A stretch of DNA of 64,000 nucleotides from Saccharum officinarum (GCA_020631735.1 CM036158.1:86553421-86617420), one strand, 5' to 3'. Counted from the first letter of the stretch, positions 31,864-43,002 are shown. The notes: a model not told the origin generated them from the letters alone. Numbers and translations are program-made.

Positions 31864-34145
31864 TGTAAGGTCCTAGATGGCTAGAGGGGGGGTGAATAGC
31901 CTATTTAAAAATTCTACAACCACCACTAAGCAAACTTGTTAGAATAACAAACGGCGTAAAGCGAGTTTTGCTTAGCCTAAGGAAGAGATGCAAGCCTCCT
32001 ATCCACAAGTCTAGTAGATTATGATCTCTAGTTCACACAAGAGCTATGTCACTATTTAAACACTAGTGAGCAAGCTAACAACTACTAGTAAAGGCTACTA
32101 CTAGAGCTACACAAGATAATCTAGTAAAAGTAAATGCAAGAGATAGGATTGTGTATCTTATACCAACGGTGGAGTGAAGATGTTGCCAATCACCAAGATG
32201 ATATACAATCAATCAATATTGGCAACAACACAATATGGAGACCAATCACCGGGAGACAAGAGACACAATATTTTTGTTCACCCGGTGTTCACTTGTGCAC
32301 CGACAAGCTACGTCACCGGTTGTGTCGACCAACACTTAGATGGTTCCTCGGTGCGACCCTCAAGTCACTTGCCCCTCAAGGCACGCCCCACAAGGCACCG
32401 CAAGACACCACTCTCAAGTGAGGTAACTCAATGACACGCGCAATGTAATAAAGTTGCTTTTGGCGTCCCGCCGAGGAAAGCACAAGAACCTCTTACAATC
32501 AACCGGAGGTGGCCAAGAACAATCACCTTCTCTTGCCAACGCCTCCAACAATCTCCAAGCCGGCTAGGAGCGGTACTCTCCAAGAGTAACAAGAAATCCA
32601 CCGGCTAAACCACCCACAAGTGCCACTAGATGCCCTCAAGCTATGCAATGCACTTTGGGATCACTCAATCTCACTTTTGATTTGCAATCAAGCAAGGGAG
32701 ATGAGTGGGAGGAGTTGTTCTAGCTCAAAGGATGCACAAGTATGTTAGAAATAGCAAGCTGCCTCCCCAAGGGCCGGCCAACGAGTATTTATAAGCAACC
32801 CATCCAAATAGAGCCGTTACAACCCACTGACCGTTTTCTGCGGGAGCACCGGACGCGCCGGTGGTAACTCACCGGACGCGCTCAACCGCGTCCGGTGCCC
32901 CTCCGACATCCGCGTGTCCTCCGAAATTCAAATTCGACCGTTAGATCCTCCAACGGTCACTGCGTGCCAACGGTCAAACGACCCACCGGACGCGCTGCTG
33001 CGAACCACCGGACGCGCCGGTGCGCACACCACCCGCGCCCGCGAAGCAACCACCGGACGCGCTCCTCGCCACCACCGGACGCCACAGTAACCGCGTCCGG
33101 TGCGAGTCCAGTAAGCACCCTGGACCACCGGACGCGTCCGATGGTGTGTCACCGGACGCGCACCGCGTCCGACGTCCTCGTTTCCCTCAGGGCGCAAGAT
33201 CGGACGCGCCGGTCCCGTGGGTCACCGGACGCGCCGGTGCCAAACCCTAGCTCGCGCGCCTGACGCCCGCGCTGCACTGACCGGACGCGCCGGTGCACCG
33301 TGACCGCGTCCGGTGCAGCGTCCGGTGCAGCGTCCGGTGCTGCGTCCGGTGCTGCGTCCGGTCACCTCTGTGACCGCGTTCGCCTCCGTTTCTTTTCCGA
33401 CTTCCGGCGCAATGGAATATAGGCATTTCATTTCCCCGAAATCGCCTGAATCCCGCGCTCGCACGCTCGGCGGGAGAGAGAAAGGAACCAAACCCCTCTC
33501 TACCCGCAAACCACAGCGCGACCAACGCCACCTTTGTAAATGTGCCAACACCATCAAGTGTACATCTCCATGTGCTTGTGTGTTAGCCTTTTCTCAATCA
33601 TTTTCAAAGGTTTTCCAGTTAGCTCACTAGGCCCTACATGCAATGCACTTCATGAATTCACCTAGTGGCACCCATGCGTCGAATAACCGATAAGACTTCC
33701 CCTCTTAATAGTTCGGCTATCGACCCTAAACCACTCACACCCTCTATGGTGTCTTGAGTGTAAAACAAAATGGCCCTATAGTTATACCTTTGCCTTGAGC
33801 CCATTTTGCTTCTCCAAATGATATGATCCACTTCATATCATCACATGACCGTCTCGGTCCATCGACCTTGACTTCACTTGCTCTTCACCGTTGCATTGGT
33901 CCGTCGGCGCCAAGTCTTGCTCAAGCTTCACCATCGCATGGTCCTTCGCTTCGAAGCCTCGACTTGCCCTTCACCTTCACAACCGGTCCATCGAGCCAAG
34001 CCTCATCTTGGTCTTCACCATCTTGGTCATATGAGTCAATGTCATGTCTCATATTCAATGACCACCTTTATCTAAATCATCCACTTAGATACAAAGGTTA
34101 GTCCTAGGTTTCATCAATTAGCCAAAACCAAACTAGGGACTTTCA
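31864..34145 (-). repeat. 3' LTR of the SIRE-type element
   Basis: 2282 bp, TGTAAGGTCC...GGGACTTTCA on plus. A minus-strand TATAAATA lies at 32793-32786. The GGACGCG array occupies about 32848-33362. Confidence 0.95.
32848..33362. repeat. CCGGACGCG palindrome array, 3' LTR copy
   Basis: About ten GGACGCG and five CGCGTCC cores plus four GCGTCCGG repeats at its right end, many in the palindrome ACCGGACGCGCCGGT. Begins about 55 bp upstream of the TATA box in element sense. Confidence 0.9.
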
Positions 34146-34161
34146 ATCTCCCCCTTTTTGG
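34146..34161 (-). promoter_or_regulatory. polypurine tract of the SIRE-type element
   Basis: On minus, CCAAAAAGGGGGAGAT directly precedes the 3' LTR (TGAAAGTCCC). It would prime plus-strand DNA synthesis. Confidence 0.9.
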
Positions 34162-35380
34162 TAATTGATGACAACCCTCACAAAGATGATTTTGATAATA
34201 AAAGTTTTGAACTTGTCATACTTGTCCAATCATTTTGCTCATAAGTAAAGTTTGGACAATTATCACAAGCTCGGTTTTGGTAGCATTAGCTCCCCCTACA
34301 TATGTGCATAGAGTTTGGATTGAAAGCTTTTGCACATATGCATGGATAGAAGTGTTGGGAGAGTAATTCTACCAAAATGATGCTAAGGTGTAAGAAATGG
34401 ACCTTTGAAGCGTGATACCAATCGGAGTTGCCTTTTACACCATCCTTAGCATCATGAAGTAACTAGACATCCATCAAAACTCAAGAACCCCGTGAGATCA
34501 ACATTATATGTAAAGGTTCTTGGACCACTTGTAAAAACAACCTTTAGGCAAGTCTAGATACCACATGTAAAACTAATCCTATGCATGCTAGTAGATCATT
34601 TCATCATCCAAGTTCTATACTAGCATTGCACCACACAAGCATGTATATTGAATTTAAATACATGTGCAATGAGCAAGTCATATGAGAATGCACAAACAAA
34701 TGCAACAACTTTGTTTATGAGCTTGCTCCCCCTACTTGTGTGCATCAACAAATTTTATTTACCAACTTGAAAAAGTTGAATCATCTTTTTCTCTCATAAA
34801 TTTTATTTACCCCTTTATCAAGTTGAATCATCTTTTTCTCTCATAAATTTTATTTACCCCTTTATCAAGTTGAATCATCTTTTTCTCTCCCCCTTTGTCA
34901 ACAACTTACCCAAAAATGGGATCAAATTGTGGAGAGTAGGAAAAAGGTTTGATGGAGTAGATTGAAATTAATTCGATACCATATGTAAGGTTAAAAAATT
35001 TTATCAAATTTGGTTTAACCTAGAATACTTGCCAAAGATATTTAATTCGATTTGAACCACAAACAAGCTTCTTCACTCCTCAAAATAAGGGTTATCTTGC
35101 CTATGTTGAATTAAACACTTATAGCAAATCTTCTAGATTCAACTCTAGGTTTACAAGCTCACAAACATGTCATATGCCACCACTAGATCAAAATAAGCAT
35201 AGAAGCAATAGTGGTAACATATATCCATCAAATTCATTTGATTTATCATGAATGCTTATGCATACCACTTAATATGTCTACATGCTCTAACAAGTCCTTA
35301 GCATAGGATGAAAGACATGTCAATCAATTTTACCTTGCAATGTCGAAGGAGAGGCATGTCAATAAGTGGGTGGGGTGCAT
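34162..35380 (-). repeat. AT-rich region between pol and 3' LTR with a 47-bp tandem repeat
   Basis: No ORF. Repeats of a 47-bp unit containing ttgaatcatctttttctctc begin at 34775, 34822 and 34869 (about 2.5 copies, 34750-34890). SIRE relatives can carry an env-like ORF here; none is visible. Confidence 0.75.
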
Positions 35381-38300
35381 TCAACTCATGTTTGAGAAAT
35401 CAAGAATGTTCAATTCATTCCTTAGCTTGCAAAACCTCTTTTCATCAAGTGGCTTAGTGAGAATATCGGCAAGTTGATCATCGGTGCCAACACTTTCAAT
35501 GGCAATATCTCCCTTTTGTTGATGATCTCTAATGAAATGATGCCTTATGTCAATATGCTTTGTTCTTCCATGTTGAACCGGGTTTTGTATCATCTTGATT
35601 GCACTCTCATTATCACATAGCAATGGCACATTCTTGAAGTTGAGGCCATAATCCTTCAAAGTTGATTTCATCCATAGCAATTGTGCACAACAACTCCCCG
35701 CACTCACATATTCGGCTTCGGCGGTAGAGATTGCCACACTATTTTGTTTCTTTGAGGACCATGACACAAGTGATCTTCCAAGTAATTGACATGTGCCACT
35801 TGTGCTCTTTCTATTGATCTTGCAACCCCCATAGTCGGAGTCCGAATATCCAATCAATTCAAACTTTGACCCCTTGGGATACCATAGTCCAACATCTCTT
35901 GTTTGCTTCAAGTACCTCAATATTCTCTTTGCGGCCGTGAGATGACTCTCTCTAGGTGAGGCTTGATATCTAGCACACATGCAAACACTAAACATGACAT
36001 CCGGCCTTGATGCGGTGACATAGAGTAGACTTCCAATCAAAGACCGATATTCCTTTTGATTCACCATATTGCCATCAAGATCACTATCCAAATTGCCATT
36101 TGTACCCATTGGAGTTGAAATTGGCTTTGCATCTTGCATTCCAAACTTCTTCAACATGTCCCTTATGTATTTCCCTTGACTCACAAATGTCCCATTCTTC
36201 AATTGCTTGACTTGGAGACCAAGGAAGTAGCTAAGTTCACCAATCATAGACATTTCAAACTCTTTGGCCATCATAGCACCAAATTCTTCACAATAAGCTT
36301 GATCGGTTGATCCAAAGATGATGTCATCAACATATATTTGCACTATGAATAGATCATTTCCAATCTTCTTGGTGAATAGAGTAGTATCAACCTTGCCCAT
36401 TTTGAATCCCTTAGAGAGAAGGAAATCCCTTAGCCTCTCATACCATGCTCTAGGTGCTTGCTTTAAGCCATATAAAGCCTTCTTCAACTTGTACACATGG
36501 TTGGGTTTCTTGTCATCTTCAAATCCGGGCGGTTGCTCAACAAAGACTAACTCATTGATGATCCCATTGAGAAATGCACTTTTGACATCCATTTGATATA
36601 GTTTGATATTGTGTGCACAAGCATAAGCCAATAGAATCCTTATTGCCTCCAATCTTGCCACGGGAGCATATGTCTCATCATAGTCAAGACCTTCAACTTG
36701 AGTGTAACCTTGAGCAACTAGTCTTGCTTTGTTTCTCACTACAATGCCATCTTGATCTTGCTTGTTTTTAAACACCCATTTGGTTCCAATCACATTGTAG
36801 TCATTTGGCCTTTCTACCAATTCCCAAACATCATTTCTTGTGAAATTGTTAAGCTCTTCTTGCATAGCCATGATCCAATCGGCATCCCTCAAAGCTTCTT
36901 CTATCTTCTTTGGTTCTATGGTTGACACAAATGATGCATGCTCACAAAACATAGTCAATCTTGATCTTGTTTGCACACCACTTCTAATATCACCAATAAC
37001 ACTATCAATGGGGTGATCTCTTGCAACATGTTGTGGTTGGAGTACTTGCACTTGATTGCTTGAGCTTGGTTGATCACTTGATGTATCTTGATGAGATGAA
37101 CTAGCACCTTGATCTTGCACTTGAGAGTCACTAGCTAGCTTGAATGGAGAATTGAGCACTTGATCTTTATCATCATCTTGAATATCAATAACTTGCTTTG
37201 CTCTAATGTCCCCAATGTCCATGTTCTTCATTGCTTCCACCAATAGAGTTCCACTAACATCATCTAGATTCTCTTCTTCATCTTGTGACCCATTGGTTTC
37301 ATCAAATTGCACATCATGGACTTCTTCTAGAATGCCACTTGAGTTGTTCCAAACTCTATAAGCTTTGCTTGTAGTTGAATAACCAAGTAGGAACCCCTCA
37401 TCACATCTTTTGTCAAACTTCCCCAATCTAGTGCCCTTCTTCAAGATATAGCATTTGCAACCAAACACCCTAAAGTAAGAAATATTGGGCTTTCTTCCAT
37501 GAAGTAACTCATATGGGGTCTTCTCTAGCAATGGATGACAATATAGTCTATTGATGTAGTAGCAAGCGGTATTGATTGCTTCATCCCAAAATGATTGACT
37601 CACATTGTACTCATGAAGCATTGATCTAGCCATATCAAGCAATGTTCTATTCTTCCTCTCAACTAGGCCATTTGATTGTGGAGTGTACTTGGCCGAGAAT
37701 TGATGTCCAATACCATAATGATCACAAAGTTCTTCAATTCTTGTATTCTTGAACTCACTTCCATTGTCACTTCTCACTTTCTTGATTCTAATCTCAAACT
37801 CATTGTGAACTCTAGTGAGAAATGTCTTGAAGGTGTCAAACACTTCACTTTTGTCACTAAGAAAGAATACCCATGTGAATCTTGTGAAGTCATCCACTAT
37901 GACAAAGCCATACTTGTTGCCGCCTATGCTTGTATATGTTGTTGGTCCAAATAGATCCATGTGCATCAACTCAAATGCTTTGCATGTGCTCATTGTACTC
38001 TTCTTTGGATGTGAGCTTCCAACTTGCTTCCCGGCTTGACATGCACTACAAAGCTTATTCTTCTCAAATTCAACATCTTTCAAACCATTGACAAGATTGT
38101 GAGTTGTAAGCTTCTTCAATTGTTTCATGCCAACATGACCAAGCCTTCTATGCCAAAGCCAACCCATGCTTGATTTGGAGACTAAGCAAGTTGTCAAAGA
38201 AGTTTCTCTAGCATTGAAGTCAACTAGGTAGAGATTCTCATATCTAAAGCCCTTGAATGCCACATTTGAACCATCCACACTAATAACTTCCACATCATCA

Positions 38301-38581
38301 ACCCCAAAGATGCATTTGTAGCCTAGATCACATATTTGTGCCACGGATAGAAGATTGAAATCCAAGCTTTCAACTAGCAACACATTGGAGATACTCATGT
38401 CATTTGATATTGCAATCTTGCCCAAGCCAATAACCTTGCCTTTCTTGTTATTGCCAAATGTGATAGAATCAACACCACTATTATTGTCATTGATTGAATC
38501 AAACATTCTTGATGTACCGGTCATGTGTTGAGTGCACCCACTATCAATAATCCAATGCCTTCCTCCGGCTTTGTAATTGAC
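35381..38581 (-). CDS. copia Pol polyprotein (PR-IN-RT-RNase H), intact
   Basis: Open from 38581, after an in-frame TAG, to 35381. The protease signature IIDSGCTQHMTG lies upstream of the first ATG (38524), so that ATG is not the true start. Counting from that ATG, integrase has H125, H130, C159, C162 and the triad D190, D253, E289 (QSNGLVERKNRT). RT has the YVDD box at 731-734 and LKQAPRAWY. RNase H has GYSDSDYGG and STAEAEYVSAG. The order IN before RT defines copia. About 1066 codons without a lesion. Gag ends at a TGA (38595-38593) in another frame, so Pol needs frameshifting, reinitiation or splicing; TTGCTTGTAG before the frame opens is acceptor-like. Confidence 0.95.
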   Translation of the reverse strand, partial: VNYKAGGRHWIIDSGCTQHMTGTSRMFDSINDNNSGVDSITFGNNKKGKVIGLGKIAISNDMSISNVLLVESLDFNLLSVAQICDLGYKCIFGVDDVEVISVDGSNVAFKGFRYENLYLVDFNARETSLTTCLVSKSSMGWLWHRRLGHVGMKQLKKLTTHNLVNGLKDVEFEKNKLCSACQAGKQVGSSHPKKSTMSTCKAFELMHMDLFGPTTYTSIGGNKYGFVIVDDFTRFTWVFFLSDKSEVFDTFKTFLTRVHNEFEIRIKKVRSDNGSEFKNTRIEELCDHYGIGHQFSAKYTPQSNGLVERKNRTLLDMARSMLHEYNVSQSFWDEAINTACYYINRLYCHPLLEKTPYELLHGRKPNISYFRVFGCKCYILKKGTRLGKFDKRCDEGFLLGYSTTSKAYRVWNNSSGILEEVHDVQFDETNGSQDEEENLDDVSGTLLVEAMKNMDIGDIRAKQVIDIQDDDKDQVLNSPFKLASDSQVQDQGASSSHQDTSSDQPSSSNQVQVLQPQHVARDHPIDSVIGDIRSGVQTRSRLTMFCEHASFVSTIEPKKIEEALRDADWIMAMQEELNNFTRNDVWELVERPNDYNVIGTKWVFKNKQDQDGIVVRNKARLVAQGYTQVEGLDYDETYAPVARLEAIRILLAYACAHNIKLYQMDVKSAFLNGIINELVFVEQPPGFEDDKKPNHVYKLKKALYGLKQAPRAWYERLRDFLLSKGFKMGKVDTTLFTKKIGNDLFIVQIYVDDIIFGSTDQAYCEEFGAMMAKEFEMSMIGELSYFLGLQVKQLKNGTFVSQGKYIRDMLKKFGMQDAKPISTPMGTNGNLDSDLDGNMVNQKEYRSLIGSLLYVTASRPDVMFSVCMCARYQASPRESHLTAAKRILRYLKQTRDVGLWYPKGSKFELIGYSDSDYGGCKINRKSTSGTCQLLGRSLVSWSSKKQNSVAISTAEAEYVSAGSCCAQLLWMKSTLKDYGLNFKNVPLLCDNESAIKMIQNPVQHGRTKHIDIRHHFIRDHQQKGDIAIESVGTDDQLADILTKPLDEKRFCKLRNELNILDFSNMS

Positions 38582-38592
38582 CTACAAGCAAA

Positions 38593-40659
38593 TCAATGAA
38601 GCTTAGGTACCCATTTTTGCTTGGGTCCTTGTAGGTTAGTAACTAAGCTCTTTGGTACCCAAATAGCCTTCTTCTTTGGGCCAACAATGGGTGTACCAAT
38701 AAACTTAGCTTGCACACCCTTCACACCTTTGGTAAGCACATAGCAAGAATCAAAAGGTATAGCATTAACAAATTTCTTGCTTTGGTTCTTTTTATTGCAA
38801 TTATGCTCTAGGTGCCCAACTTGCTTGCATCTATTGCAAAACCGACCATTGCCCTTCACAAAGCTAGGCTTTGGAGTTGCAAAGGCCGACTTGCCTTTCT
38901 TGGGGGTGTAGCCCAATCCCTCTTTGTTAAGAGAGAACCTTTGGCTACCCAAGCACTTAAGCAAGCGGGCCTCACCACCATAGGCCTTGCCTAGGGCGTG
39001 AGTGAGCTCATCCACCTCTCTCTTGAGAGTCTCATTCTCAACCATTAGTGAGGCATCACAAGTGAAACCATCACTAGTAGTGGAGGTAGAGTTGGTGGTG
39101 GTGGATGAAGAGCTACAAGAAGGGTTAGTATTTGACATGATGATAGGTTCATTAAAGGATTCATCAATTATATCACATGTAACACCTATATCACATGATA
39201 CAACAACCTCTTTCTTTGCTTGTTGCTCAAGTAGCAATGAGTGAGCTTTTTCAAGCTTGGAATGAGCCTTATCAAGATCCTCATGGTCTTCCACTAGACT
39301 CTCATGAGTGGTCTTAAGCTCACCAAGAACTTTCTCAAGTATTGCTACTTTCATTGAAAGCTTCTTGCACTCCTTGTTCTTGGCAATAGCTATGTCTCTA
39401 GTTTGTTGCAACAAGTCATATAGTTGTTCTTTAGTTGGTTCATCATCATCATCATTTTCATTATCATATTTATCATTATCACTATCATGAACATATTCCA
39501 TTTCACTTTCATCATCACTCTCATCATATAATACCTTAGCTTCTTTGGCCATGAAGCATGAAGAGGATGAATCAAATAGTGAAGGCTTCTTGTTGATAGC
39601 AATGGAAGCAAAAGCCTTGTTGGATGATTCTTCTTCTTCTTCATCATCATCACTTTCCCAAGTGGCCACATAGACTCCATTCTTGCCTTTCTTGAATGTT
39701 ATCTTGGCTTCTTTCTTTTTCTTCTCAAACTTGCCCCTCTTGTTGTTCTTCTTCTTATCATAGGGACATTCGGCTTGAAGATGTTCGGTGCTATCACAAT
39801 TGAAGCACTTCCTTTGTTGCTCATTGCTCTTGAAATTGTCATTTCTCTTTTTGAAGCCTCTTCTCTTAATGAACATGTGACCCATTTTCTTGACTACAAA
39901 AGCAAATGCCTCATCATCAATTTCATAATCTTCATCTTCATCATTGTCTTCTTCTTCTTCAATGATGGTAGCTTTGCCTTTGGAGGAGGTGGCCTTGAAT
40001 GCCACGGTCTTCTTCTTCTTTTCATCTTCCACCTTCTCCTTGTCATCAACATCTTGATCATATTTGTCATAGGTTAATACTTCACCAAGCAAATCATTAG
40101 GCTTCATTGCTTCAAGCCCATCTCTTTGCAACATCATGATCAACATCTTGAATCTTCTAGGTAAGCTCAATAAGAACTTGTGACAAAAATCTTGATCTTG
40201 AGTCTTGTGCCCTAAGCTCTTGAGATCATTGACTATCACTTGCAATCTATGAAACATTTCAATGATTGTTTCATCATCCTTTTTCTTGAAGTTCTCAAAC
40301 TCACTCTTGAGCCCATATAGCTTGGCACTCTTCACAACCTTAGTGCCTTCATATGTCTCACTCAACCTTGTCCATACTTCACTAGCCAATTCCAAATCTT
40401 TGATGCCCTCAAACACTTTTGTGTCAATACCATTATAGAGTGTATTGAGAGCCATTCTATTGCATGTTCTATTTGCTCTATCTTCATCGGTGAGATGATT
40501 GGGATCAATGATAGCAAAATCATTCTCGGTGACTTGCAATACTCTCTCATGAATAGAACCAAGGTACATTGTCATCTTTCTCTTCCAATGAGCAAAAGAA
40601 CTAACACCATCAAAGAACGGTGGCTTGCCCCCAACATGATTGAACACAATTTGAGCCAT
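38593..40659 (-). CDS. copia Gag, SIRE type, intact (688 aa)
   Basis: Forms the virus-like particle and binds element RNA. ATG at 40659 lies 45 nt after the PBS. Residues about 20-200 are the UBN2/Gag core of plant copia elements (FFDGVSSFAHWKRKM, WTRLSETYEGT). CCHC zinc knuckles are at 285-298 (CFNCDSTEHLQAEC) and 608-621 (CNRCKQVGHLEHNC). Between them are acidic stretches, a Leu/Lys/Glu-rich coiled coil (about 405-485) and a Ser/Thr run. The length and two distant knuckles are typical for the SIRE/Opie group. No frameshift or stop, so it is potentially functional. Confidence 0.95.
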   Translation of the reverse strand: MAQIVFNHVGGKPPFFDGVSSFAHWKRKMTMYLGSIHERVLQVTENDFAIIDPNHLTDEDRANRTCNRMALNTLYNGIDTKVFEGIKDLELASEVWTRLSETYEGTKVVKSAKLYGLKSEFENFKKKDDETIIEMFHRLQVIVNDLKSLGHKTQDQDFCHKFLLSLPRRFKMLIMMLQRDGLEAMKPNDLLGEVLTYDKYDQDVDDKEKVEDEKKKKTVAFKATSSKGKATIIEEEEDNDEDEDYEIDDEAFAFVVKKMGHMFIKRRGFKKRNDNFKSNEQQRKCFNCDSTEHLQAECPYDKKKNNKRGKFEKKKKEAKITFKKGKNGVYVATWESDDDEEEEESSNKAFASIAINKKPSLFDSSSSCFMAKEAKVLYDESDDESEMEYVHDSDNDKYDNENDDDDEPTKEQLYDLLQQTRDIAIAKNKECKKLSMKVAILEKVLGELKTTHESLVEDHEDLDKAHSKLEKAHSLLLEQQAKKEVVVSCDIGVTCDIIDESFNEPIIMSNTNPSCSSSSTTTNSTSTTSDGFTCDASLMVENETLKREVDELTHALGKAYGGEARLLKCLGSQRFSLNKEGLGYTPKKGKSAFATPKPSFVKGNGRFCNRCKQVGHLEHNCNKKNQSKKFVNAIPFDSCYVLTKGVKGVQAKFIGTPIVGPKKKAIWVPKSLVTNLQGPKQKWVPKLH

Positions 40660-40704
40660 TTTTCACACCGAAGGATGTTAAGCCTTGATTAAAACGGTGA
40701 CCAC

Positions 40705-40717
40705 GGCTCCGATACCA
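40705..40717 (-). promoter_or_regulatory. primer binding site of the SIRE-type element
   Basis: On minus, TGGTATCGGAGCC lies 2 nt after the 5' LTR, matching initiator tRNA-Met priming with one difference from TGGTATCAGAGCC. Confidence 0.9.
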
Positions 40718-41637
40718 CTTGTAAGGTCCTAGATGGCTAGAGGGGGGTGAATAGCCTATAAAAATTCTACAACCACCACTAAGCAAACTTGTTAGAATAA
40801 CAAACGGCGTAAAGCGAGTTTTGCTTAGCCTAAGGTTGTGATGCAAGCCTCCTATCCACAAGTCTAGTAGATTATGATCTCTAGTTCACACAAGAGCTAT
40901 GTCACTATTTAAACACTAGTGAGCAAGCTAACAACTACTAGTAAAGGCTACTACTAGAGCTACACAAGATAATCTAGTAAAGTAAATGCAAGAGATAGGA
41001 TTGTGAATCTTATACCAACGGTGGAGTGAAGATGTTGCCAATCACCAAGATGATATACAATCAATCAATATTGACAACAACACAATATGGAGACCAATCA
41101 CCGGGAGACAAGAGACACAATATTTTTGTTCACCCGGTGTTCACTTGTGCACCGACAAGCTACGTCACCGGTTGTGTCGACCAACACTTAGATGGTTCCT
41201 CGGTGTGACCCTCAAGTCACTTGCCCCTCAAGGCACGCCCCGCAAGGCACCGCAAGACACCACTCTCAAGTGAGGTAACTCAATGACACGCGCAATGTAA
41301 TAGAGTTGCTTTTGGCGTCCCGCCGAGGAAAGCACAAGAACCTCTTACAATCAACCGGAGGTGGCCAAGAACAATCACCTTCTCTTGCCAACGCCTCCAA
41401 CAATCTCCAAGCCGGCTAGGAGCGGTACTCTCCAAGAGTAACAAGAAATCCACCGGCTAAACCACCCACAAGTGCCACTAGATGCCCTCAAGCTATGCAA
41501 TGCACTTTGGGATCACTCAATCTCACTTTTGATTTGCAATCAAGCAAGGGAGATGAGTGGGAGGAGTTGTTCTAGCTCAAAGGATGCACAAGTATGTTAG
41601 AAATAGCAAGCTGCCTCCCCAAGGGCCGGCCAACGAG

Positions 41638-41645
41638 TATTTATA
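41638..41645 (-). promoter_or_regulatory. TATA box of the SIRE-type 5' LTR
   Basis: TATAAATA on minus. The same octamer is in the same relative place in the LTRs at 32793-32786, 17612-17605 and 61344-61337. Confidence 0.7.
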
Positions 41646-41698
41646 AGCAACCCATCCAAATAGAGCCGTTACAACCCACTGACCGTTTTCTGCGGGAG

Positions 41699-42214
41699 CA
41701 CCGGACGCGCCGGTGGTAACTCACCGGACGCGCTCAACCGCGTCCGGTGCCCCTCCGACATCCGCGTGTCCTCCGAAATTCAAATTCGACCGTTAGATCC
41801 TCCAACGGTCACTGCGTGCCAACGGTCAAACGACCCACCGGACGCGCTGCTGCGAACCACCGGACGCGCCGGTGCGCACACCACCCGCGCCCGCGAAGCA
41901 ACCACCGGACGCGCTCCTCGCCACCACCGGACGCCACAGTAACCGCGTCCGGTGCGAGTCCAGTAAGCACCCTGGACCACCGGACGCGTCCGATGGTGTG
42001 TCACCGGACGCGCACCGCGTCTGACGTCCTCGTTTCCCTCAGGGCGCAAGATCGGACGCGCCGGTCCCGTGGGTCACCGGACGCGCCGGTGCCAAACCCT
42101 AGCTCGCGCGCCTGACGCCCGCGCTGCACTGACCGGACGCGCCGGTGCACCGTGACCGCGTCCGGTGCAGCGTCCGGTGCAGCGTCCGGTGCTGCGTCCG
42201 GTGCTGCGTCCGGT
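41699..42214. repeat. CCGGACGCG palindrome array, 5' LTR copy
   Basis: Same array as at 32848-33362, differing by a C-to-T change in one core (gcgtctgacg near 42017). Lies about 54 bp upstream of the TATA box in element sense. Confidence 0.9.
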
Positions 42215-43002
42215 CACCTCTGTGACCGCGTTCGCCTCCGTTTCTTTTCCGACTTCCGGCGCAATGGAATATAGGCATTTCATTTCCCCGAAATCGCCTG
42301 AATCCCGCGCTCGCACGCTCGGCGGGAGAGAGAAAGGAACCAAACCCCTCTCTACCCGCAAACCACAGCGCGACCAACGCCACCTTTGTAAATGTGCCAA
42401 CACCATCAAGTGTACATCTCCATGTGCTTGTGTGTTAGCCTTTTCTCAATCATTTTCAAAGGTTTTCCAGTTAGCTCACTAGGCCCTACATGCAATGCAC
42501 TTCATGAATTCACCTAGTGGCACCCATGCGTCGAATAACCGATAAGACTTCCCCTCTTAATAGTTCGGCTATCGACCCTAAACCACTCACACCCTCTATG
42601 GTGTCTTGAGTGTAAAACAAAATGGCCCTATGGTTATACCTTTGCCTTGAGCCCATTTTGCTTCTCCAAATGATATGATCCACTTCATATCATCACATGA
42701 CCGTCTCGGTCCATCGACCTTGACTTCACTTGCTCTTCACCGTTGCATTGGTCCGTCGGCGCCAAGTCTTGCTCAAGCTTCACCATCGCATGGTCCTTCG
42801 CTTCGAAGCCTCGACTTGCCCTTCACCTTCACAACCGGTCCATCGAGCCAAGCCTCATCTTGGTCTTCACCATCTTGGTCATATGAGTCAATGTCATGTC
42901 TCATATTCAATGACCACCTTTATCTAAATCATCCACTTAGATACAAAGGTTAGTCCTAGGTTTCATCAATTAGCCAAAACCAAACTAGGGACTTTCAGCA
43001 GA

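Larger units (their letters stand above)
31864..42997 (-). mobile_element. complete SIRE-type Ty1/copia element
   Basis: LTRs at 40720-42997 (5') and 31864-34145 (3'), flanked by GCAGA at 31859-31863 and 42998-43002. It has a PBS next to the 5' LTR, a full-length gag, a full-length pol with all catalytic motifs, and a purine tract. The LTRs differ by about ten substitutions and three short indels by eye. Long LTRs, a very long Gag with a coiled coil and two zinc knuckles, and short spacing from PBS to gag fit the SIRE/Maximus lineage. No env-like ORF was seen. It disrupts ORF0 of the Tekay-type element. Confidence 0.95.
40720..42997 (-). repeat. 5' LTR of the SIRE-type element
   Basis: 2278 bp, nearly identical to the copy at 31864-34145. 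It should carry the active promoter: a minus-strand TATAAATA at 41645-41638 with the GGACGCG array just upstream. Confidence 0.95.

Noticed and set aside
32895..33630. Frames with repeated HRTR/RPV and similar peptides (also at 41747-42482)
   Set aside because: Translation of the CCGGACGCG array; periodic peptide repeats come from the DNA motif.
36318..40692. Plus-strand frames opposite the copia gag and pol
   Set aside because: Shadows of the real minus-strand coding regions.
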